The notes under the pieces: generated by a model
What the model was told of the DNA's origin: nothing
Databases searched by the model: none
Seen by the model: only the letters and a program-made list of their open reading frames with translations
In this document: in pieces, positions 36,558 through 47,640 of the stretch
Layout of the letters: every line of letters begins with the position of its first letter
How positions within the stretch are numbered: position 1 is the stretch's first letter
Made by a program: the position numbers and the translations under genes
Assembly (NCBI RefSeq): GCF_019279795.1
Contig: NC_056750.1
Coordinates: 823,169,830 to 823,233,829, forward strand
Length of the DNA stretch: 64,000 nucleotides
Reading direction: 5' to 3'
DNA from: Protopterus annectens
Lineage: Eukaryota > Chordata > Ceratodontiformes > Protopteridae

Positions 36558-37111
36558 TATATTTCAAGCCACAGTCCACTTCACATCATTGTTGTACCAC
36601 TCCTTTAAATTTATCTACTTTTCCTTAACTTACTAAAGCCAGCTACCTCTTCTGCCTCTCCTGAATATTTATAAATTCACTCTATTTTTCCTTTGTTATA
36701 CATGCCCAATCATGTCCCTTTCTTTTAACATGGTCTTCATTTCCTTTTTGTCCTTTCTCTTTTTTGTTCACATATACCCTACTGGTCACTCCTGTCTATG
36801 CCTACCAGCCCCTGGCTTTCAAATCAAATACCCATTTTACCTACAGAAAAGACATCATGCCTTCTTTTCCCCTATTCTTGCATCCAGACTGCATATCCTG
36901 TTTCTCCTGATTGCTCGATACCTTCATAAATGTTTGCTGTCACTAACACATTACTTTCATAATCCTTGTCTATTGTAACCCTGTCAGTCCTAGCTCCTCC
37001 CTAATGTACTTCTTCATTACCATTCACTTGCCTCCCTAATTCCATAAACTTATTTCTCCTTCTCCTATCATTGTCTTCGCAAATCTCCCACCTTACCTCT
37101 TCAGTCTTCTT
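36558..37111. repeat. 554-bp array-closing segment, copy 2
   Basis: Near-identical to 32927-33480. Beyond 37111 the sequence continues uniquely (ACGTTCTACACTATG), so copy 2 holds the ancestral right flank and copy 1 is the duplicated edge. Confidence 0.95.
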
Positions 37112-37486
37112 ACGTTCTACACTATGTTCATTACCTCCACACAACTTATAAACACCGGCACACCTCACCCTCCCACAACTTTCCTAGCCCTGCTTCTTTC
37201 TTACCTCTCTTTCTTCTCCATATAACTGTGTCACACACCTTCTGTAATGCCCAAGCTATATTGCTGTTAATTTAATGTGATCATACCTTTACATGTAAAT
37301 CACTAACAGCAGAACTATCATTCTTACCCAATCTATTCTCCTGTAGAGTGTAGTCATCCTCCTAGTTCATCAGATTAATTGCATTTTTATCTAATCCTTT
37401 AACTCTTCCCAATTCTTCCTCTGCATGGCTCCTACTGTTGGATATATGTTAGTCCTGGAATATTTCTTTCCTCAGTTCAACTACAT
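37112..37486. other. Spacer between two minisatellites
   Basis: Pyrimidine-rich, non-coding, no repeat recognised. Confidence 0.4.
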
Positions 37487-38494
37487 TGTGTTCCCCCTCC
37501 AAACACTATCACTTCTGATTTCTTGACGTGATGTGTAAGTGTGTTCCCCCTCTAAACACTATCACCTCTGATTTCTTGACGTGATATGTAAGTGTGTTCC
37601 CCCTCCAAACACTATCACCTCTGATTTCTTGACATGATATGTAAGTGTGTTCCCCCTCCAAACACTATCACCTCTGATTTCTTGACATGATATGTAAGTG
37701 TGTTCCCCCTCCAAACACTATCACCTCTGATTTCTTGACGTGATATGTAAGTGTGTTCCCCTCCAAACACTATCACCTCTGATTTCTTGACGTGATATGT
37801 AAGTGTGTTCCCCCTCCAAACACTATCACCTCTGATTTCTTGACATGATATGTAAGTGTGTTCCCCCTCCAAACACTATCACCTCTGATTTCTTGACGTG
37901 ATATGTAAGTGTGTTCCCCCTCCAAACACTATCACCTCTGATTTCTTGACGTGATATGTAAGTGTGTTCCCCCTCCAAACACTATCACCTCTGATTTCTT
38001 GACATGATATGTAAGTGTGTTCCACCTCCAAACACTATCGCCTCTGATTTCTTGACGTGATATGTAAATGTGTTCCTCCTCCAAACACTATCACCTCTGA
38101 TTTCTTGATGTGATATGTAAGTGTGTTCCCCCTCCAAACACTATCACCTCTGATTTCTTGACGTGATATGTAAGTGTGTTCCCCCTTCAAACACTATCAC
38201 CTCTGATTTCTTGACGTGATATGTAAGTGTGTTCCCCCTCCAAACACTATCACCTCTGATTTCTTGACGTGATATGTAAGCGTGTTCCCCCTCCAAACAC
38301 TATCACCTCTGATTTCTTGACATGATATGTAAGTGTGTTCCTCCTCCAAACACTATCGCCTCTGATTTCTTGACATGATATGTAAGTGTGTTCCCCCTCC
38401 AAACACTATCGCCTCTGATTTCTTGACGTGATATGTAAGTGTGTTCCCCCTCCAAACACTATCGCCTCTGATTTCTTGACGTGATATGTAAGTC
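37487..38494. repeat. 53-bp minisatellite, about 19 units
   Basis: Unit of 53 bp: GTGTGTTCCCCCTCCAAACA, CTATCACCTCTGATTTCTTG, ACGTGATATGTAA. Spacing is exactly 53 almost throughout, with one 52-bp unit. Variation is confined to a few sites (ACG/ACA before TGATATG, ATCACC/ATCGCC). The uniformity points to recent amplification or ongoing homogenisation. Non-coding. Confidence 0.97.
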
Positions 38495-39054
38495 TTGATT
38501 CTCTTCTAAACTCAGAAATGTTAACACCTGACGTAACCTGGAACGTAAGAACATTACTACACAATTGGTCCAGTGGACCATAAGATATCTAGCCATACAC
38601 ACTTTTAAGAAGGCATATTAAAAAGTTCTTAAACACTTTTTTCATTATTTAATAATGCTGTCCTAAATTGATGGCATACCTGTGGTATGAATTTATGCCT
38701 ACCAATCCAATCAAGACTTGCCTTAAAGGTGGCTACTTCGTTTGATCTGTAGTAGTAACTTTTTCAATAGGTTGGGTACATGTTGAATTAGGAACTATCA
38801 AGAAGCAAATATAACAAGCAGTCTGGAGCCAAGTTTAATATAAGTAAAACATTCACGTTCACAATGCCTCCTCAGGCAATAACATATTCAGTACTAGAGA
38901 CAAACCTTGTATACACATTTAAAAACCATGTGACACTAGAACAATTAGTTAAGACCAGTCAAGATTTGAAAAAAAAAAGGTGTAAAAAATCTAGAAAACA
39001 GTTGAACCTTAAAAAGACATCATTGTACCTTATTGTGTAAATCTTTTAGGACTG

Positions 39055-39510
39055 GTTTAATGCTAAAAACGAAATTTAAAGCAGGTGGATACTTTGCTCT
39101 AAAATGTAAAATCCATATAATTTCTTCATTTTCTTTCGGTTTTTATGTCACCACATCCAACCTGTGGAAATATAACACTTAAAATCATAAACTTAACTAT
39201 CTGTATCATGTATATGCTTAAATAATGCGCCCCTTTTTACTTATGATAAGTGACTGCACATGTTATTTTAATCTTTGATTAGGTTTATCTATGTAATTCA
39301 CAAAACACTTACAACATTTAACCAAACTGACTACATTTCTTGTCTCACAAGTACCATATGCTCTCAAGATAAAATCTGTATATAATGGGTGAATGATAGA
39401 TTTGTTGGCATATATAAATTTACAAAAACTACATTTATTACAAGCATATGTCCCCATTCTATTTGTGCACTGATTAATTATTTTTATTTGTTCTTTATAG
39501 CACAATTGCT
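39055..39510 (-). pseudogene. GIY-YIG endonuclease domain of the PLE, broken
   Basis: Nicks target DNA for PLE integration in intact relatives. ACNKCSFCKFI and TCETRNVVSLVKCCKCFVNY match the cysteine-rich lead-in and the GIY strand. The YIG-equivalent is YID followed by KPNQRLK. After a stop at 39263 the same strand continues to KPKENEEIIWILHFRAKYPP and ALNFVF near 39055, matching the RExxWIxxL...PxGLN end of the domain. The domain is therefore full-length in extent but interrupted by stops near 39261, 39220 and 39140. Confidence 0.75.
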
Positions 39511-40446
39511 TTGTTAAACTAGTTGATCTCTTACAACTAAAAAAGGGACTTTATTATACAAATCTTTAAGTTTTGGAACATGTGACAGAATTGACATATG
39601 TTTCTTAATTATATTCATAACCTTTGTTGTATTATGGTAAAAAGTAAAGATAAATCTACAACTATGATTGGCTTTATCAGCTACCTTACTTTTATTAATA
39701 ATGTGATCCGTTTAGAAAAAAGTGGGTCTGAACAGCATTTTCCTATTATTCAGGACTGTATCCTTCTCCATCAGAGATTTATCTTCATGATAGTCCCTTC
39801 TACTAAAATATTGCATCACAGTGTCTATTTGATTCAGTAGCCTATTATCTTCAGTGTTTAATATTGCCAGCCTAGCCATTTGATTCCTAACTATGTTATT
39901 GAACATAAATGGCAGATGCATGCTGTCCCTTGATAAATATGTACATCTTTATACTTCCATGGTATATAAGGTATTTTGAATTTGTCCCTTGACATCTTTA
40001 ATTAAAGAGATATCTAAAAAAAATCTATCTGCTTATAACTAATATTTTTCGTAAATCTTAAAAACCTTGTTATTGTATGCACATAGGCAATAAAATCATG
40101 CAATTTTACTAGAGAGCCTTCCCAGATAAAAAACAGGTCATCAACAAAAAGCTTATAGAAAGTAAAATTCTTAGAATAACTGTTGAAAGATCTAGAGAAA
40201 GTGTATTAATTTTCCCATATATTTATTACAATATTAGTGCATGTATTGGCCACGGGCGTACCCATGGCCATGCCACTGACTTGTTTAAAATATTGCTGCT
40301 GAAAGATAAAAATATTATAAGTTAAAACAGCCTCTAACAATGTCCCAATCAACTCAGTGTTCAAATGTGCTAAGGGTACTTGAGATAGAATATATTTCTT
40401 AACCATCTCAGTCTCGTCTTTGTTGGGAATAGATGTAAACAGAGAG

Positions 40447-41915
40447 TGGCGCACTGCTACAGTTATCCCACTCCGCAAGGGGGGAATCCACCTTGGATCC
40501 CAGGAACTACCGTCCCATCAGTCTGACAAGCCTGATCTGCAAGGGCATGGAACGCATTATCATGGAACTTATAAACAAAGACATTGACAACCTTCAAACA
40601 CTGGACCTCACTCAGTCTGGGTTTGTGAAGGGACGATCTTGTCTCCTGAACCTGATTGACTTCTTTGAATCAGTCTCCAGAACTGTGGACAAGAGTAAGG
40701 TGGTCCACACAGCCTATCTGGACCTCACCAAGGCCTTGGACACCATCCCTCACTCTGGAATCATAGATAAACTTACTAAGCTGAGCATAAATCCCTATGT
40801 CACGCAATGGGTTGCCAACTGGCTTACTGACAGAACCCAGACTATAAAAGTAGCTGACTCCAAATCCAGCTCCAGACAAGTGACAAGTGGAGTACCTCAG
40901 GGTTTAGTCCTGGGACCACTCTTGTTTGGCATCTACTTCTCTGAAGTACAGGCCAACACTAAGGGACTCTGACTAACAAAGTTCGCAGTTGACTGCAGAC
41001 TGAGTGCCATTACTGAATCCCCAAATAATGTGTATATTCTACAAAACTGCCTTACAGAAACAGATGCCTGGTGCCAGAGTCATGGACTCAAGCTTAATGC
41101 CAAAAAATGTATAGTTATCCCCTTTGGAAAAACACATGTACCCATGAATTACCACATAGGTGGCAGTACACTAAACATTGAAAGTGTGATGACAGACTTA
41201 GGGACACAGGTGGACAGTGGTCTCACTTTCGATAACCACATCACCACAACAGTCAGGAAATCCTTCTATGTGGCACACCTCATCACTAACGGCTTTTTCT
41301 CCAGAAAAAAGGAGGTCATTGTCCCACTGTACTCATCCCTCATTAGACCCATTATAGAATATAATGCCCCGTTTGGTATGTACCTCACAATATATCTGCA
41401 ACAGCTGGAAAGGCCACAGAAATACCTCACTAAAAGAATCACAGGCCTAAAGCAGATGCCATATGCTGACCATCTAAAAAAAACTCCAGCTATACTCTGT
41501 GACATATCATCTACTCAGACGCGATCTCTGCTTAACATACAAGGCCATGTCAAACCCTGAGCTGTTGGACATGCTCCACTTAAAGAAATCCCAATCCCTC
41601 AGAGCCACACGCTCCAGGGATCTAACCCTTGTCATCACAATGAACAAAACATGCTGGAGGGATAGGTTCCTGACCCAGAGACTCCCCAGACTCTGTAATA
41701 GACTGCCCATACATGTCAAGCAGAACGCCTTCTTGACCCTCTTCAAAAGGAACCTTGATGATTGGATGGGGATAAGAAATTCACCCCGGGGATCACATCA
41801 GTCGCCCTGCTAGACAGGGGTCCAGGGAAGTAAATATTGTGGGAAGAAATATCCAGGGAATTGTTATGGCTAGGCTTGTATAGGCCCTAGTGCCGATAGC
41901 CTAGTACCACCCTAT
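40447..41915 (+). mobile_element. L2-like LINE (RT and C-terminus) inserted in the PLE
   Basis: 5'-truncated at the RT entry. It reads NYRPISLTSLICKGMERIIM, LDLTQSGFVKGRSCLLNLID, AYLDLTKALDTIPHSGIIDK, VTSGVPQGLVLGPLLFGIYF, then after a TGA at 40969-40971 LTKFAVDCRLSAI, where the catalytic FADD is FAVD. The C-terminal blocks follow to 41813 (LGTQVDSGLTFDNHITTTVR, LYSSLIRPIIEYNAPFGMYL, RLPRLCNRLPIHVKQNAFLT). The 3' end TAGCCTAGTACCACCCTATG matches the copy ending at 59375. It interrupts the PLE codons between FVTLDI and SLFTSIP, with no obvious target duplication. Confidence 0.92.
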
Positions 41916-43321
41916 GATGTCAAGGGTAACAAAATAACAATTCATAACATCATGATATTGATTCCAACCAGTTGCTTTAAAAAATCTTTGGTATCCTTAA
42001 TTATAATATTTGATGCTTGTAAAACCACTTTCAGTTCGCACCCTAAAAATTTAGAAATTGTTTGTCACCCACCCTCTGGCTGAAATAGTAGGTTGCAGAG
42101 GTGGGTTACTGAGTGATTTATGAATTTTCTGGATTCCATAGATAAAAGGGACAGTAGTGGTATTACTGTGTAAATAATTAAATATTATTCTGATAGAATA
42201 CCATTGCAAAATACATTTTCTATCTTTAAATTAACTTTATCAATCATTTCATCAACAGCATATTTTGTAATAATGAAGTAATGAGTGGTATGTAACATTT
42301 CAAGCATTGTATTCAAATAGTAAGAGATGTCTAACACAACCACATCTCTGCCTTTGTCTGCTGCCTTGATAACGATACTTTCATTTTGCACTAAAAGGAA
42401 ATAGTTTCATATTCATTCTTATTTAAATTGTAAAATTTACCTCTGCTTGCAACAATAAAGCTCGTAAATCTTCTTTTCTACAAGCTTCTCAAATGCCAAA
42501 ACAATATTATTGCTAAGAGGTATATATGTACTACTTCTTTGATAAGGCAAAATATCAGTATCATTGGAAGCATTAAAGGCTACTTTCAAATTAAGTTTCC
42601 ATACATAAAGCTTAAATGCAGTTAGCACTTGAGAAACATACACTGTTGAGGCAGGATTAAAGGATAAACTCCTATTCAACACCTTATATTGAGCATCAGT
42701 AAACATACAACTAGATAAATTAAAAACAGTACCATTGCTAAAGTCCGTTGTAATCGACATCTCGTTTGACTCCATGTTAATGGGTGAGTTTGAGGTATGC
42801 CCTTCTTTTTCTGTTCTCTTTTGCTGAATACCCTTCTCTGCATCAATGGTAACATCAATGGTTCTCCCTGAAACTGAGGAAAATCCAAAGGGTCAAGTGC
42901 CATACTCTGACCCGCATTAATTTATTTTTATTTTACATTTGTTAACTGGGAAAGTCCGAATGGATACAGGTCCATTTTCAGTGGAGGCCAAGAAAGAAAA
43001 GCTTCATATAACAATGAGTATGAGAGAAAAATATAAGCAAATATTTAAGAATACATATGGGCACCCAGGAAAGGAATAGATATGAGCATATATGCTGTAG
43101 TTATTAACAAGTTCTTGTTGTCAGGAAATTAATACATTACAATTATACATGATAATGATAAAAAATACAAAAACTCATTTTTTTTTAATACTAAGACAAG
43201 CATTTGTTCTATACAGTATATGTCATTGAATCTGAAAGGTACATCTCATCAGATAACCAGCTGTATCAGGGGAAAGCTGGTGATCCCAAATGGAGGCCCT
43301 GCAACAGTACAGTGGGGTGGA

Positions 43322-44183
43322 TTAGCCAGGGGTGTAGCATAAACAAAGCCAGTTGTTTGCATAGTGGGTTTTCAGGAGTTTTTTAAATTGGGTAGTGGAG
43401 GTGGTAGAAGTAATTTGTCTTGGGAGTGAATTCCAGGTTCTGGTAATAGTGCAGGCAAAGAGAGATTTACCAGTGTCATTTTTGTGTTTGATAACATTTA
43501 TGAAGTTTTGGTTAGTAGATCTTAAGGCTCTAGTGGTGGTGTAGGACTGGATTAGTTGTTCAAGTGCTGAGGTTTTGTTGGGAAGGTAGTAGAGCTTGTG
43601 TGCTATTGAGAGTTGATTGAATAGGAGTAGGTGAGGGGAACTCCAGCCAGTTGAGTTGCTTGAGGGATAGACAGTGGTGGGATCTACAAGAGGGGTCATT
43701 TGCAAATTTGGTAATCTTGTTGTACCATGATTCCATTTTGTTTAGTTCTGTGTGGTGGAGATTAGTCATGGTGGGGGAGGCATAAAGGAGGATGGATAAG
43801 AGGTGATTTCTTGCGATAGTGGCTTTGGTATGTTTAGTGATGAAGTGCTTGTTCCTATAAAGGAGACCAAGCTTTTTTTTTACTTTCTTGATCGGTTGTG
43901 CTATGTGTATGTTGAATTTTAAATTGTTGTGTATTTCAATGCCTAGCAGTTGTGTGTGTTGTAGGGGTGATCTGAATATTTTCTTTGGATTTTATGGTAA
44001 ACTTATTGTTAAGAGGCAGAAATCTACTAGGGCTAAATAGCATTAGTTTGTTTTTTTTTTTGGATTAAGAATAAGTTTAATGTTAGTGAACCATGCTTCA
44101 GCTAACGTAAAGTTATTTTGAGTTAGGGTTTGTAGATAATTTAGGGTGGAGATGGCACATATAATAGTGGTGTCATCTGCGTA
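43322..44183 (-). pseudogene. LINE ORF2 thumb and C-terminal region
   Basis: Part of the minus-strand LINE. After the YADD box the frame decays around 43850-44140. The final block 43705-43322 is open: LSIAHKLYYLPNKTSALEQL, IQSYTTTRALRSTNQNFINV and SLFACTITRTWNSLPRQITS. The same C-terminal block in a plus-strand relative is at 45555-45750 (SRTLRTSNQQLLDIYHPKRS, SLAHAWNKLPLDLCSISHTS), confirming the family. Confidence 0.7.
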
Positions 44184-44852
44184 TTACACTATTGAGGCAG
44201 AGAGGGAGGATGAAGCTATCTGGTTAGTAAATAAGGAGAACAGCAAAGGACTGAGGATGGAACCCTGAGGGACTTCTATGGATATTGGTAGTAGGAGGGA
44301 TAATTGGGTTTTCCATAGAACTGCTTGCTGACAGCTGGATATGTCGCAATTGAACCATGATATAGTGGAGGAGCTTATGTTAAGGGTAGATACAGTTTTG
44401 AGAAGTATATGGTGGTTAACCTTATCAAAAGCTTTGGATAACTCTAAGAATATGGAGGATATGAATAATCCCTTGCTCATATGGTGATTGACTATGTTGG
44501 TAAATGAGAGTAATGCTCTGGTGATGTTATGGGAAGGTCTAAAGCCATGTTAAGATCTGGATAGTAGATTGTTATTTAGGAGGTGCTGCATTAGTTGAGA
44601 ATGAACTACACTCTCTAATATTTTTGATAATGGAGAAAGAATTATGATTGGGTGATAGTTTGTGAGCTCAAGGGAGTTAACTCCTTTGTGCAATGGTACT
44701 TTACATTCTGATATAGACCTGTTTATGAGAATAGATACGAGATAAGCTATAGCCTCAGTTGTTGACTGAAGGAAGTCTGCTGGAAGATTATCAGTGGCTA
44801 GTGTGGTTGGTTGAAGTTTTTTGAGGAGTTTGGCTATTATCTTACTGGGCAC
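44143..44852 (-). pseudogene. LINE reverse transcriptase, minus strand
   Basis: LKKLQPTTLATDNLPADFLQ (44852 onward) is the RT entry; CKVPLHKGVNSLELTNYHPI and IILSPLSKILESVVHSQLMQ follow. LELSKAFDKVNHHILLKTVS carries the AFDxVxHxxLL motif. VPQGSILSPLLFSLFTNQI is the VPQGSxLxPLLF motif. A stop codon then comes directly before YADDTTII (about 44170), the intact catalytic box. Stops near 44550 and 44480 break the frame. Confidence 0.85.
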
Positions 44853-44973
44853 TGGTTGCAGAGAAAAGCTGGGGGTGAAGTTTAGTGAACTGGGGTGGGT
44901 AGGGGTAGCTGTTGGAATGGGGCCACTAGTACTATTTTGGGTGGTGGCAAGGTCTTGGACTGTTTGGTAAAGT

Positions 44974-46323
44974 AACTAATAGATCCAAAAGCGATGACAA
45001 ACTCAAACAGCCAAGCTGTAACCAGTATTTTATTCACTTCTAGTGCCACGGTGTAACCACCTTCTTGGAATACAAGTTAAAAAAAATGCAAAACACTTCT
45101 TTTATACATCCTAACCATCAATAAACACATGCCATTATCCAATTAAACAATTAAAAGCAGACTTATATTTAAAGCAAGCATTTCCAGTTTAGTTCATTAT
45201 TAAGTCCCATAGGGATTAATTTATTATATTTTAGACTATAAATACATTCCGTATGCAGAAGCTTTTCCTTTTGGAACAAATTAACTGTTTTTGTAAAAAT
45301 GAAATACTGTTGAAGGAAAAGCTTCTGCATAAGGAATGTATTTATATTTTAAAATATAATGCATTAATCCCTATGGGACTTAATAATGAACTAAACTGGA
45401 AATGCTTGCTAACTCCCCATACAACTCATACCACTGCACTTCTTTAAACTCTCTTCAATGGCTTGAACTTCCCCAGTTTTTGCTATCTTATCAATTTCAT
45501 ATGCTACACTCTATTCTTTATAAACCCTCCATCTCTATCTTCCTTAGTCTCCATCTACATCCCATCCCGGACCCTCCGTACTTCTAACCAACAGTTACTT
45601 GATATCTACCACCCAAAAAGGTCAGTAGGCAAACTACTCTACAAACACTCCCTTGCCCATGCTTGGAACAAACTTCCCCTTGACTTATGTTCAATCTCCC
45701 ACACCTCACACTTATTTTCTCAATTCCAGAACCTGCCCTTACCATGGCCCTACCTAGTCTTCCTTCCCTTTATGTACCCTCAAAAGGACCATACTTAGTA
45801 CCTCATTACACCTCTCTCTCCAATGTGTCTACTATGCATTTGCACAATTTTATACAAACAAAAAATGTTTATTGTTGACCTATTGAACTATATCAATGTA
45901 AAATTGGTACTTAGCTTCTTTTTAATGCAACTTTAACTTTATGCATGTAACCCAACATATGTGAATCATTTTGCTATAACTGCTATTATATCAATATTGT
46001 TTAAAATTGTACTTATTTTAAAATGTATTACTGGAGCTTTCTCCTTGGGTCTCCACTGAAAATGGGCTGCAAGCCCAGTTGGACAAACACGGTTAACAAA
46101 TGTCAATAAATAAATAAAATAAATAAGTATAAGTCTTCTTTTAATTGTCTAATTGGATAATGGCATGAGTTTATTGATGGTTAGGATATATAAAAGAAGT
46201 GGTTTGCATTTTTAACTTGTATTCCAAGAAGGTGCTTGTACTGACACGCTAGAAGTGAATAAAATACTGGTTATTTTACAGCTTGGCTGTTTGATTTTGT
46301 CATCACTTTTGGATCTATTAGTT
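44974..46323. mobile_element. 640-bp inverted-repeat (foldback) element inside the LINE
   Basis: The left arm 44974-45272 begins AACTAATAGATCCAAAAG. Its inverse is found as 45310-45410 plus 46122-46323, ending CTTTTGGATCTATTAGTT. The arms are about 300 bp each around a loop of about 40 bp. The right arm is interrupted by a LINE 3' end (45411-46121). Minus-strand left-arm words such as AGAAGTGAATAAAATACTGG, GCTTGGCTGTTTGA resemble the long-terminal-type repeat of PLEs, so it may be two PLE ends head-to-head. A MITE is the alternative. Confidence 0.85.
45411..46121 (+). mobile_element. CR1/L2-like LINE 3' end, third nesting level
   Basis: The C-terminal coding region (SRTLRTSNQQLLDIYHPKRS, SLAHAWNKLPLDLCSISHTS) is followed by a 3' UTR ending CTCCACTGAAAATGGGCTGC, GTTAACAAATGTC and an (AATA)n tail at about 46121. 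It lies in opposite orientation to the host LINE of the same broad group. Removing it rejoins the right arm of the inverted-repeat element (AAATGCTTGCT ... ATAAGTC). Confidence 0.88.
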
Positions 46324-46448
46324 GTACAAATTTGGAGTGTGGTTGTGTTGCAATCTTGTTTTGGTAAAGTAGTTGTTAAATTGAGTGGGTGTGTTCTCCT
46401 GGTTGTTTGGTAATACAGGGGTAGGGGTAGTGGCTTTCCCTGTGTGGC

Positions 46449-47590
46449 CTAGAATTTTTGAGGGTTGTGAGCATATTTTTCCTGCATGGATTTGTAGTAA
46501 TTAGTTTTGTCAAGTTTAATTTGTCTTTTGGCTTTGTTGAGAAGTTCCAGATAGTTTTGTCTCAAGGTAGTAGTTTTGTATTTCTGGTATTGTAACCAGG
46601 CTTTGTCCCTTTCTTTCATTATAGTTTTAGTATCTTTTGCTAGCCACGGGGCATAGTTGGTTTTGACTCTGATAGTTCGGGAGGGTGCATGATAGTTTAA
46701 GATGTTTAGGAAGGTTGAGTTGAAGTATTGCATGGCTGTCTCTAAGGGTAGTTGTTTTAAGGGAGTCCAATTGCTACATTTCATTGTATTTATTAGGTTG
46801 TTTGCTTTGAAGGAATTTTTGTTGCATACTACTCTAAGGATAGGTTGGTTACTGTGGTGGGATCTGGTCCTAATTAGATAGGTTGCTTGATGGTCACTCA
46901 GACTGTCAGGAAGACAGCCTGATTGATGTGCAAGAGTGGGATCAGATGCAGATTCCAGTCTAGGATGGACTGGTGTTTGGTCGTCTTGTCAACTCTGGTG
47001 GGGGTAGATATAATTTGGGTAAATCCATGTTAATGTAGGTAGAGGGATTGTGGCTGGTACAGTCTGACCAGTCAATATTAAAGTCACCTAATAGTATGGT
47101 CTCTTGTGTAAGGGAGGTTGTCATCCAATTTAGTAGGTTTTCCATTATAGTAATATTATTACCTGGTAGAATACAGCCACCTGCAATAATTATGTGTTTG
47201 TTGGAGTTTAGCTTTACTTTGGCAAGAATTAGCTCTACATCTTTGATTTCCTAGGAATTACAATCAAATTGTTCTATAGTGGGATGATTTTGGAATAATA
47301 TTGCTACTCCTCCACCCTTTTTTCCATACCCTATCTCTACATATAATATTGTAACCAGGGGCAGTTATCTCATTATTGTGGTGTTCTGGTTTAAGCCAAG
47401 TTTCAGTTAGCACAGCGATATCTGGTTTGTATACTGCTAAATAGGCACAAAGGTCCTGAATTTTGTTAAGTATACTTTTTACATTTAAGTTTAGAAGAAG
47501 GAGAGATGAGGTAGGTCTTGGATACGGAGGATGTGGTTGATTTAAGATTGAGTTTGTTGCTGTATTGTGTGCTGGATTAGGGTGCATGTC
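46449..47590 (-). pseudogene. APE-type endonuclease and linker of the LINE
   Basis: LLLLNLNVKSILNKIQDLCA, PDIAVLTETWLKPEHHNNEI and APGYNIICRDRVWKKGW (47587-47264) are the N-terminal APE endonuclease blocks (NxRSIxNK, DIxxLTETWL, GYxxxRxDRxxKxGGG). ETILLGDFNIDWSDCTSH (about 47110) is the LGDFN motif. The DNA-contacting SxHxP block is not seen clearly. The linker 46784-46449 contains RQNYLELLNKAKRQIKLDKT. Frameshifts and stops lie between the blocks (47263-47146, 46959-46785). Confidence 0.8.
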
Positions 47591-47640
47591 TCCACAGCAA
47601 GTGAGTTTCTGGAGAAGGTGTTGATAGAATTTAGTTAGTT

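Larger units (their letters stand above)
38750..42912 (-). mobile_element. Penelope-like element with GIY-YIG, split by a LINE
   Basis: Minus strand from a Met at 42903 (MALDPLDFPQFQGEPL). N-terminal blocks follow at 42775-42437 (MFTDAQYKVLNRSLSFNPAS, LPYQRSSTYIPLSNNI) and at 42391-42185 (IVIKAADKGRDVVVLD). RT continues with FVTLDI (about 41920), then after the LINE insertion SLFTSIPNKDETEMVKKYIL, LLEAVLTYNIFIFQQQYFKQ, VSGMAMGTPVANTCTNIVI and KLFVDDLFFIWEGS (about 40130) with the FVDD box. The connector (39921-39712) precedes the GIY-YIG end. Beyond the ORF the minus strand holds CCTGAGGAGGCATTGTGAAC near 38875, like the terminal region of vertebrate PLEs. Several stops. Left limit approximate. 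Confidence 0.88.
42917..47640 (-). mobile_element. CR1/L2-like LINE, near full-length, minus strand
   Basis: The 3' end at 42917 has the shared terminus (GGCCTCCACTGAAAATGGAC...GTTAACAAATG and AAT-rich tail on the minus strand). Upstream come the C-terminal region (43705-43322: RALRSTNQNFINVIKHKNDT, TWNSLPRQITSTTSTTQFKK), RT (44852-44143), linker (46784-46449: YAPWLAKDTKTIMKERDKAW) and APE endonuclease (47590-46960). The element is interrupted by the inverted-repeat element at 44974-46323. Its 5' leader probably extends to about 51 kb. Its 3' end lies 5 bp from the PLE at 42912. Confidence 0.88.

Noticed and set aside
37487-38494. Possible CRISPR array (regular 53-bp repeats)
   Set aside because: There are no unique spacers. 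The entire unit is repeated. Eukaryotic minisatellite.
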